IMG/VR virus record: IMGVR_UViG_3300050017_000221
Coordinates: 1-36,948 of that record
DNA: 36,948 nucleotides
From: a virus
Strand: one strand, 5' to 3'
In this document: one piece after another, positions 30,740-36,948 of the stretch
Position numbering within the stretch: the stretch's first letter is position 1
How the letters are laid out: each line of letters begins with the position of its first letter
The notes under the pieces: generated by a model
The model's database searches: none
The model's input: the letters and a program-made list of their open reading frames with translations, nothing else
What the model was told of the DNA's origin: nothing
Program-made: the position numbers and the translations under genes

Positions 30740-30820
30740 GGCTAACTATTGCACATAAGCAACGACGGGACAAGAAGTATTTTACTGACAAACCGGATTT
30801 GTTCGTGCTAGGCCGTGCGC

Positions 30821-31021
30821 ATGGCCAGACCGAAAACCGCACCGAACCGCAAGCAGCTCTGTCTCGATGACGACGTGGCGGCGGCGGTGGAGGAATTCCG
30901 CTTCGAGCAGCGCCTGCCATCCGAGTCGGCGGCGCTGCGCGAGCTGGTCACGCTCGGCCTGGCCGCGCATCGGGCCAGCCCGAAACGGCCGGTCGGGCGC
31001 AAGGCGCGCGCTACCAACTAA
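30821..31021 (+). CDS. Small ribbon-helix-helix-like protein
   Basis: A 66-residue basic protein. The core KQLCLDDDVAAAVEEFRFEQ and SESAALRELVTLGLAAH is close to the strand-helix-helix pattern of CopG/Arc-type regulators. I prefer the ATG at 30821; a GTG two codons upstream is in frame. It lies divergent to the leftward trio and may regulate it. Alternatives are small DNA-binding accessory proteins. Confidence 0.6.
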   Translation: MARPKTAPNRKQLCLDDDVAAAVEEFRFEQRLPSESAALRELVTLGLAAHRASPKRPVGRKARATN

Positions 31022-31107
31022 GCTGACCGGGCAGCAGGCCCGATAGGGGACGGTCGCGGCGCGAACCACGCGCCGGCGGCGCCCGAGCGATTCGCATATT
31101 CACGTAG

Positions 31108-32307
31108 ATGGCGGGCAGCAATCCGATGGCAGCATTCCTCGCGTCGGGCGTGGATGACGTAACGATTCAGACGGGGTCGCAGCAATTCCAGGGCTGGCAG
31201 ACGGTCAGCATCACGCGATCTTGCGAGACGATACCGAATTCCTGGGCGCTCACCGCGAGCGCCGAATTCTTGCAGGGCGCCGCTTTGGCGGGCACGAGGC
31301 CGGGGCAGTCGTGCCTGATCTATATCGGGTCCGACCTGGTCATCACCGGATGGATCGACCGGCGCACGATCCCGATCGACGCGCATAATCACCAGGTCAC
31401 GATCGCCGGGCGTGGGAAAACGCGGAACCTCGTAGACTGCTCGGCCAACTTCGCCAAGCCGCCGGATGTCAAGGGCGGTTCGCTGATCGCTCCGAACACG
31501 CTCACCCTGGCTCAGACGCTTTGCAACGCGTACGGGATCACGGCATTGTCGGCGGTGGCTGACCTGGGGGTGCCGATCCTCGGGGGTTTCAGCAGCCTCG
31601 GCGACACGTCGTACCAAATCATCGAGAGCGTCGCCCGCTATGCCGGCTATCTGGTCTACGAGGACGAATTCGGGCGCCTGGTGCTGGATCGCGTCGGCAC
31701 GCTCTCGCATGCCTCCGGGTTTACGCTGCCAGGCAACATCGAGGCAATCAGCGCGGAGCGGTCGGTCGATGGGCGGTTCTCGGAATACCTGGTCGTCTGG
31801 TCCGGCGTCGACCAGACGTCCGACCTCGCCGACCTTGCCAACCGCCGGGCAGTCAATGACGCGGACAAGGCCCTCGGCGAATATCGCCTGAAGATCATCG
31901 TCTCGGAGCAGGTTGCCCCGGCGCCGGGCGCGGCGTTGTCCACCGTCCAAAACGACGTCATCGCCAAGCAGCGTGCCAATTGGGAGTGCGCGCGACGCAT
32001 CGGCCGTAGCCAGGCCGCGTCGATCACCTGCGACTCCTGGCGCGACAGCAAGGGTGCGCTGTGGACGCCGAACCGGCTGGCGCCGATCGAGGCGCCGGAG
32101 GCCGACATCGTGGACGCGAAATGGGTCATCGGCACGGTGACCTTCCGCAAGGATATGTCGGGCACGCACGCCGACGCGGTGCTGATGCCGCAGGATGCGT
32201 TCACGCCCGACCCGAACCCGCTGAACCTGTTCGACGCCGAGCTCGCCCTTTCGCCGCAGACCTCGCAGGCCCCGGCGCCGCCATCAACCAATCCGCCGCC
32301 CAACTGA
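31108..32307 (+). CDS. Baseplate hub protein, Mu gpP (gp44) type
   Basis: A 399-residue protein with the gp44/gpP pattern: VDDVTIQTGSQQFQGWQTVS at the N-terminus, SCLIYIGSDLVITGWID, a central YQIIESVARYAGYLVYEDE segment and a late WVIGTVTFRKDMSGT. It should form the trimeric hub between the tail tube and spike. The last 40 residues are Pro-rich. An internal ATG at 31126 is an alternative start, since neither has a good ribosome site. It opens the baseplate operon that continues to 36321. Confidence 0.8.
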   Translation: MAGSNPMAAFLASGVDDVTIQTGSQQFQGWQTVSITRSCETIPNSWALTASAEFLQGAALAGTRPGQSCLIYIGSDLVITGWIDRRTIPIDAHNHQVTIAGRGKTRNLVDCSANFAKPPDVKGGSLIAPNTLTLAQTLCNAYGITALSAVADLGVPILGGFSSLGDTSYQIIESVARYAGYLVYEDEFGRLVLDRVGTLSHASGFTLPGNIEAISAERSVDGRFSEYLVVWSGVDQTSDLADLANRRAVNDADKALGEYRLKIIVSEQVAPAPGAALSTVQNDVIAKQRANWECARRIGRSQAASITCDSWRDSKGALWTPNRLAPIEAPEADIVDAKWVIGTVTFRKDMSGTHADAVLMPQDAFTPDPNPLNLFDAELALSPQTSQAPAPPSTNPPPN

Positions 32308-32323
32308 CCGGAGGCCGCGCCTG

Positions 32324-32878
32324 ATGTCCGCGATGCTGGAGGCGAGGGTCGCCGCGCTGGAACGGTTGGTCGATACGTTGGCGCGGCGCCGCGGTTCGCC
32401 CTTCGCCCTCGGTCGGTCGACTCTCGTCGTCAACGACCTTGGCCCGGTGCAGACCGTGCAGGTCCAGCTCGACGCGATCTCGGCGGCCGACAACGTGCCG
32501 CTACTCTACGGATTTGGCGTCACCGGCTCTCCGCCGATTTCGACGGACATGCACCTGGCGTTTCTCGACGGCGACCGGTCGAAGGCGCTGGTGATCGCGA
32601 GCGGACACCAGACCTATCGGCTGCGCGGCCTGGGGGTTGGCGACTCCGCGCTCTACGACATCCGCGGCGCCAATTTCTGGCTGACGGAGACCGGCCCGGC
32701 GGTGAATTGCGCCGGTAAGCCCATGACGGTGAACGGCGACCTTCACGTCACCGGCGCGGTGATCGCCGGCTACGGCGGGGCCGACCAGGTCGGCGTGCAG
32801 ACGCACAAGCACGCCCAGGGCGACGACAGCCACGGCGACACCGAGGTCCCGACCAACGCACCAACGGCGGGCACCTGA
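32324..32878 (+). CDS. Baseplate spike protein, gp45/gpV type
   Basis: A 184-residue protein: an OB-fold-like N-terminus (FALGRSTLVVNDLGPVQTVQ), a stretch of short beta repeats (AKPMTVNG-like NCAGKPMTVNGDLHVTG) and a C-terminal THKHAQGDDSHGD. The HxH motif is the metal-binding tip of contractile-tail spikes, where an iron ion is held by histidines in a trimer. Length is close to Mu gp45 (197). Overlaps the gp46 start (TGATG). Confidence 0.85.
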   Translation: MSAMLEARVAALERLVDTLARRRGSPFALGRSTLVVNDLGPVQTVQVQLDAISAADNVPLLYGFGVTGSPPISTDMHLAFLDGDRSKALVIASGHQTYRLRGLGVGDSALYDIRGANFWLTETGPAVNCAGKPMTVNGDLHVTGAVIAGYGGADQVGVQTHKHAQGDDSHGDTEVPTNAPTAGT

Positions 32879-33342
32879 TGGGCGACATCCGCATAGTCTG
32901 GGACCCGTCCACGGGAACGGGCGATCTCAACATGCTCGGCGCCGGGCTGGAGTTGGGGCACGACCTCGAAACAGCGGTGCTGATCTCGCTGTTCACCGAC
33001 GCGCAGGTCGATCCCGGCGACATTGTGTTCGACGCCGATCCGCATGGTTGCTGGATCGACACCTATGCGGCGCTGGAAGACCCGGCGCTGACCGCGATCC
33101 CGGATGACCGGATCGGGTCGAAGATCTACCAGGTGTTCAACATGCCGCGCACCCAGGCGACGCTCAATTGGCTGCGCGACCAGATCATCAAGAGCCTGGG
33201 CTGGATGATTACCGACGGGGTCGCGTCGGCAGTCGAGGCGGCCGCGTTTTTCACCAGCTCGGGCGGCGTCGGCGCGAGCGTGAGCATCACGGCCAATGGT
33301 GTCGCGAATGTCTACAGCTACGCCTGGTCGCAGGAAACCTGA
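32878..33342 (+). CDS. Baseplate protein, gp46 family
   Basis: A 154-residue protein of the GP46 family: DLETAVLISLFTDAQVD, a CWIDTYAA segment, GSKIYQVFNMPRTQATL and a helical ITDGVASAVEAAAFF stretch. In Mu gp46 (about 145 residues) it lies between the spike and the wedge protein, as here. It is a component of the baseplate inner ring. Confidence 0.85.
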   Translation: MGDIRIVWDPSTGTGDLNMLGAGLELGHDLETAVLISLFTDAQVDPGDIVFDADPHGCWIDTYAALEDPALTAIPDDRIGSKIYQVFNMPRTQATLNWLRDQIIKSLGWMITDGVASAVEAAAFFTSSGGVGASVSITANGVANVYSYAWSQET

Positions 33343-33345
33343 TCC

Positions 33346-34473
33346 GTGCCATTTCCAAGGCCGACCCTCACCTCGCTGCGCAGCGGGGCGATGCAGGACA
33401 TCACCGCATCGGATTTGCCCAACGCAGACGGCTTCCTGCGCCGGGCCGTGCTGCGCGTGCTCGCCTGGGTGCAGGCCGGCCTGGCGAACCTGCATTACGG
33501 CTACCTCGACTGGATTTCGCGGCAATCGACCCCGTTCACATCGACCGACGAATATCTCGAAGGCTGGGCCGCGCTGGCGCCGACACCCGTCTTGCGCGAG
33601 GCGCCGGATTTTGCGTCAGGCCCGGCGGCCTGGACCGGCGCGGTGGTGAACACGCCGCTGCTGGTCGGAACGATGTGCTCGCGCGGCGACGGCACGCAGT
33701 ATGTCACCGCGGCCGCCGCGACGGTCGGAGAGGGCGGCACGGTCTCGGTGACGGTGATTGCCGTGGTCGCGGGGTCGAACGGCAACACCGACAGCGGCAC
33801 ACCGCTGACGCTCGGCACCGTGATCGCCGGCATCCCCTCCATCGGCGCGGCGACGGCGGCGATCACCGGCGGCACGGACCTCGAGCTGGACGGGCCGCTG
33901 GGGACCCGCATGCTGGAGAGCTATGGCGCCCCGCCGCACGGCGGCAACAGCGCCGACTATGTGACCTGGTCGCTGCAGGTGCCCGGCGTCACCCGCGCAT
34001 GGTCCACGAACAGCGCCGGGCTGGGCACCGTCTCGGTCTTCTTCATGATGGACGCGGCCGAGAGCGCCTATGGCGGATTTCCGCAGGGCTCGAACGGCGT
34101 GGCGACGCTGGAGGTCCGCGACACACCTGCGACCGGCGATCAGCTCAACTTGGCGAATTACCTCTACCCGCTGCGGCCCGTGACGCCGATCGTCTATGCC
34201 GTCGCGCCGCAGGCCACGACGCAGGCGTTCACGACCGCGGGGCTGTCGGGGATCTCGGGCGCGCAGCAGACGCAGGTCTCGGCGGCACTCGCCGCGCTGT
34301 TGCAGCAAAAGGACAGCCCGCTGGCGAACACCTCGATCGAGCAGAGCGATTGCTCCGACGCGATCACCGCCATTGGCGGGCTGCCGTCGTTCGCGATCAC
34401 CACGCCGTCGTCATGGCCGATCACGTCGGCCGCCGGCCATATTTTCACCCTCGGAACGGTAACGTGTGACTGA
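33346..34473 (+). CDS. Baseplate wedge protein, J/gp47 type
   Basis: A 375-residue protein, near the length of Mu gp47. It begins MPFPRPTLTSLRSGAMQDIT and has the YLDWISRQSTPFTSTDEYLE and GWAALAPTPVL segments that mark baseplate J-like proteins, a beta-rich middle (VSVTVIAVVAGSNGNTDSGT) and a cap helix near VSAALAALLQQKD. GTG start with GGAAAC about 9 bases upstream. It builds the baseplate wedges that trigger sheath contraction. Confidence 0.88.
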   Translation: MPFPRPTLTSLRSGAMQDITASDLPNADGFLRRAVLRVLAWVQAGLANLHYGYLDWISRQSTPFTSTDEYLEGWAALAPTPVLREAPDFASGPAAWTGAVVNTPLLVGTMCSRGDGTQYVTAAAATVGEGGTVSVTVIAVVAGSNGNTDSGTPLTLGTVIAGIPSIGAATAAITGGTDLELDGPLGTRMLESYGAPPHGGNSADYVTWSLQVPGVTRAWSTNSAGLGTVSVFFMMDAAESAYGGFPQGSNGVATLEVRDTPATGDQLNLANYLYPLRPVTPIVYAVAPQATTQAFTTAGLSGISGAQQTQVSAALAALLQQKDSPLANTSIEQSDCSDAITAIGGLPSFAITTPSSWPITSAAGHIFTLGTVTCD

Positions 34474-35069
34474 TGCCGGCGCCCCCCGCCTTCGGCGATG
34501 CCGACTATCAGCAGGCCATGCTGCGGCTGCTGCCCTCGGGCCGCGTCTGGCGCCGCGATCCGTCGTCCATGCTGGCCCGGGTGCTGCTGGCGCTGGCGCC
34601 GACCTATACCCGCAGCACCGCGGCTGCGGCGCAGGTGCTGATCGACGCGAGCCCGGCCACGACGGTCAACCTGCTGGCCGAGTGGGAGTCGTCACTTTCG
34701 TTGCCCGATCCTTTCACGCCGGCGAACCCGTCGATCGAGCAGCGCCAGGCGGCGGTGCGGGCGAAGTGGGGCGCGCGTGGCGCCCTGACGATCGCCTATT
34801 TCGTGGCGCTCGCGGCCAACCTCGGTTTCACCATTACGATCACGGAGTTCCGGCCGTTCTCGGTGGATATGGGCGTCGATGAGCCGATGTGCGAGCCGGA
34901 ATGGGCGTTCGTCTGGCAGGTGAACGCGCCGCAGGTCACGACATTCTATTTTTCGGTCGAGCTGTCCGGCGTGGACGATCCGCTGGAAACCTACGACGCC
35001 GGCGAGCTGGTCGGCCGGATCACGAACGATGCGCCAGCCGAAACGATGGTGCTTTTCGCCTTCTCCTGA
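34473..35069 (+). CDS. Tail protein, gp48/YmfQ (DUF2313) type
   Basis: A 198-residue protein with the YmfQ pattern: DADYQQAMLRLLPSGRVWRR at the start, the RSTAAAAQVLIDASPATTVN helix, LLAEWESSLSLPDP, and EQRQAAVRAKWGARG. It is the last Mu-like baseplate component, linking wedges to fibres. TGATG overlap with the wedge gene. Confidence 0.85.
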   Translation: MPAPPAFGDADYQQAMLRLLPSGRVWRRDPSSMLARVLLALAPTYTRSTAAAAQVLIDASPATTVNLLAEWESSLSLPDPFTPANPSIEQRQAAVRAKWGARGALTIAYFVALAANLGFTITITEFRPFSVDMGVDEPMCEPEWAFVWQVNAPQVTTFYFSVELSGVDDPLETYDAGELVGRITNDAPAETMVLFAFS

Positions 35070-35095
35070 CTTCGCTTCTTTGATCGGGGAATTTC

Positions 35096-35935
35096 ATGCA
35101 ACGGATCACTGATCCGAGTGCCGTCGCGTCGCTGCCGGCTCCGCCGGCGCTGACCGGAACGACGGGGTATTTCGGACCTGGCGTGCCGGGCGTCTCGGTA
35201 TCGACCCGCTTCCGATATTGGGTCGCCTGCATGTGGCAGGAAGAGCTGATGGCGATCCTGGCCGCGGCGAGCGTCACCGCGGACACAACCGGGACCGTGT
35301 TCAACCAGGTCGTGACCTCGATCCAGATACTGATCGGGGCGGTGCCGCACGGCGTGCAGGCCGTCAGTTCGACCGGGAACTTCACCGTGCCGGCCGGGGT
35401 GACGGCGGTTGATGTCGAGCTGTGGGGCGGCGGCTCCGGTTCCTGGGCCTCGGTCAGCGGCAGCCCGGGAGGTGGCGGATCGGGCGGAGGCTATGCGCGA
35501 AAGCGGGTCACCGGGCTGACGCCCCTCGGCACGGTCGCGGTGACGGTCGGCGCGGCGGGCGCGGGCGGTACCACGGGGCCGCTGGCGCCGACCGCCGGCG
35601 GCACGACAAGCTTCGGCAGCTATTGTAGCGCGAGCGGCGGGTCCATCAACGGCAACGACACCACCAGCGTTCCGCCGTTTGGCAACAAAGGGGGCGTCGG
35701 GTCGGGCGGCGATCTCAATCTATATGGCAGCGATGGCGGCAACGCCACCGGGTATTACGGGGGCATGGGCGGCGGCGCCGCGCACGGCAGCGGAATCAAC
35801 ACCACGGCGAACGGCGTCGGCATCGCCGGTTATGCGCCGGGCGGCGGCGCATCCGGGGCCGGGACCGGATCGGGCGGCACCACGCCGGAAAATGGCGCGG
35901 CCGGCGCGGCCGGCCTGTGCATCGTGAGGTGGTAG
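35096..35935 (+). CDS. Tail fibre with glycine-rich receptor-binding domain
   Basis: A 279-residue tail fibre or tail-tip protein. The N-terminal 85 residues look like an attachment domain. From about residue 90 (SSTGNFTVPAGVTAVDVELW) the protein becomes glycine-rich (GGGGSGGGYARK, GNKGGVGSGG, YGGMGGGAAHGSG), with polyglycine stretches typical of phage adhesin tips that form PGII sandwich bundles. GGGGAA precedes the ATG. It is the best candidate for the main host-receptor binder. Confidence 0.75.
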   Translation: MQRITDPSAVASLPAPPALTGTTGYFGPGVPGVSVSTRFRYWVACMWQEELMAILAAASVTADTTGTVFNQVVTSIQILIGAVPHGVQAVSSTGNFTVPAGVTAVDVELWGGGSGSWASVSGSPGGGGSGGGYARKRVTGLTPLGTVAVTVGAAGAGGTTGPLAPTAGGTTSFGSYCSASGGSINGNDTTSVPPFGNKGGVGSGGDLNLYGSDGGNATGYYGGMGGGAAHGSGINTTANGVGIAGYAPGGGASGAGTGSGGTTPENGAAGAAGLCIVRW

Positions 35936-35937
35936 CG

Positions 35938-36321
35938 ATGGAAGGGACCTTGCGCGGGGTGCCGATCAGCGTCCAGCCGATCTTTCTTGCACCGAAACTG
36001 CCGACCGGCGTCCGGATTTGCCGGGTGCCGATCAACCCGCTCGATGCACAGTTGCTGTCGGAGCTGTCGCTTGTCGCGGCGCCGTCCGGCAGCGGGGAGC
36101 TGGTGATCTCGGGGCTGGCGTACGCCAATGAGATCGTGACTTTCACGGCGGCCGGCGGCCAGCCGACGCGCTGCTACACCCTGCTGCTGACCGCCACGCG
36201 GTCGGACAGCCAGGTCGCCGATTACCTGCTCAAGATCCAGATTGATGCCGTGCTGGTCACCGACCAGCCGCAGTCCGCGCCCTCGGCCGGTTTCGGAACC
36301 GCGCTGACCTGGGCAGCGTGA
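35938..36321 (+). CDS. Possible fibre-tail adaptor protein
   Basis: A 127-residue protein with GAGGTGG before its ATG, the last gene of the structural operon. The pattern SGELVISGLAYANEIVTFTA and a late beta strand rich in LLLTATRSDSQVADYLLKIQ resembles small beta proteins often annotated as phage fibre-tail adaptor; that link is from memory. It could hold the fibre onto the tail or assist its folding. A 14-codon frame overlaps its stop (TGATG at 36319) but is too short to call. Confidence 0.5.
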   Translation: MEGTLRGVPISVQPIFLAPKLPTGVRICRVPINPLDAQLLSELSLVAAPSGSGELVISGLAYANEIVTFTAAGGQPTRCYTLLLTATRSDSQVADYLLKIQIDAVLVTDQPQSAPSAGFGTALTWAA

Positions 36322-36421
36322 TGACAGCCCGCAAACGAGGGGCGAAATCCAAATCGAGGTGGTGAAAATGACTCATGCGGGATCACCGAAAACCTGATCC
36401 GGCGGGATTCAAGATTGTCGA

Positions 36422-36462
36422 GCGGGCACCGGGGGTCACTCCCTCCGGTGCCCGCTTTTTTT
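36422..36462 (+). terminator. Strong intrinsic terminator at the end of the phage operon
   Basis: GCGGGCACCGG (36422-36432) and CCGGTGCCCGC (36445-36455) form a perfect 11-bp stem with a 12-base loop, followed directly by seven Ts. This is the clearest terminator in the window. The rest of 36322-36555 holds no convincing gene. Confidence 0.9.
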
Positions 36463-36555
36463 GTGTCCGGGGCGTGCCGCTGCGTGGGCCGGGAAAGGTC
36501 GCAGCGGCGCCTTGGCGTTCCGTGATACCGTCCGGCGCCGCAGGAGGCGGCGCAC

Positions 36556-36948
36556 ATGCCAAGGAAATTGCTCATCATTGACGACGTGGCCGCCCTGGTC
36601 AGGTCGATCACGGCCGTTGCCGAACGCGCAGGCTACCAGGTCAGGAGCCTTCCCAGCGGCGCACTCTCGACCGAGACCTTCCTGGATTTCGCGCCGCATA
36701 TCGTGTTGCTGGACCTGATCATGCCCGAGCGCGACGGGATCGATGTCTTGCACCAAATCCTGCTGGCCGACGCCAACGCCAGGGTTGTGCTGATGTCGGG
36801 TTACGACAACGGGTTCCTTCGCCTGGGCGCGGCGGTTGCGACGTTTCATGGCAGCGAACGGGTCAGCACCCTGAAGAAGCCGTTCCGCAACGCCGAGCTG
36901 CTCGCCCTGCTGCAACTGACAGACGCGGAGCTGGCGCCGGCCGGCTGA
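36556..36948 (+). CDS. Single-domain response regulator
   Basis: A 130-residue CheY-like receiver: the acidic pair D9/D10 (LLIIDD), phosphoacceptor D53 (VLLDLIMPERDG), S81 (VLMSGYD) and K108 (LKKPF). All phosphorylation residues are present; no output domain is attached. GGAGG lies 8 bases before the ATG. It lies past the phage terminator and its stop coincides with the window end, so it is probably a host gene at the right edge of the element, although a phage-carried accessory cannot be ruled out. Confidence 0.85.
   Translation: MPRKLLIIDDVAALVRSITAVAERAGYQVRSLPSGALSTETFLDFAPHIVLLDLIMPERDGIDVLHQILLADANARVVLMSGYDNGFLRLGAAVATFHGSERVSTLKKPFRNAELLALLQLTDAELAPAG

Noticed and set aside
1-36948. 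tRNA, rRNA, integrase, transposase and insertion-sequence signatures
   Set aside because: None was recognisable by reading; no cloverleaf, no terminal inverted repeats with a transposase, and no tyrosine or serine recombinase pattern was found.

Overview
The window is the structural half of a temperate-type tailed phage (prophage or phage-derived element) in a GC-rich proteobacterium, most likely an alphaproteobacterium. That placement is an inference from base composition, from the P27-type terminase with HK97-type head genes, and from the style of the small accessory genes; nothing in the window fixes the host taxon. The virion is a mosaic: an HK97-type head followed by a Mu-type contractile tail.

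Layout. (1) 1-4250 is a leftward arm of small accessory genes: an adenine-methyltransferase/ParB fusion, a zinc-ribbon protein, several short unknown proteins and a DUF488-like protein. (2) 4033-4400 is a divergent control region with a candidate promoter on each strand and a long inverted repeat in the rightward leader. (3) 4401-8522 runs rightward: a Mom-like DNA-modification/antirestriction protein, a ParB-like partner, and the small and large terminase subunits. (4) 8525-9271 is an inverted cassette (HTH protein, one-helix membrane protein, small unknown) with its own promoter and two perfect 15-bp palindromes; it lies where a portal gene is normally found. (5) 9299-17010 holds the prohead protease, major capsid protein, head-associated proteins, connector, closure proteins and tail terminator. 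(6) 17007-21306 is an insertion of fibre-like genes: an FN3 protein, a LamG/SGNH-esterase protein and a one-helix membrane protein. (7) 21385-28753 is the Mu-like tail: DUF2635, sheath, tube, assembly chaperone with a possible frameshift extension, a tape measure carrying a lysozyme-like domain, and a gpN-like protein fused to three FN3 domains. (8) 28778-31021 is a second accessory block, including an FN3 protein paralogous to the gpN tail and three leftward small genes. (9) 31108-36321 is the baseplate and fibre set (gpP, gp45, gp46, gp47, gp48 types, glycine-rich fibre, adaptor). (10) A strong terminator at 36422-36462 closes the phage operon, and a single-domain response regulator, probably a host gene, follows.

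How it works together. The terminase packages DNA, the protease matures an HK97-fold shell, and the connector and closure proteins join it to a sheathed tail whose spike, hub and wedges are Mu-like. DNA-modifying enzymes on both arms probably protect the genome from restriction. The FN3, LamG, esterase and glycine-rich proteins probably form the host-contact surface. No portal protein, integrase, classical repressor, holin/endolysin/spanin set or tRNA is recognisable, so the element may be incomplete, may rely on genes outside the window, or may carry unrecognised versions.
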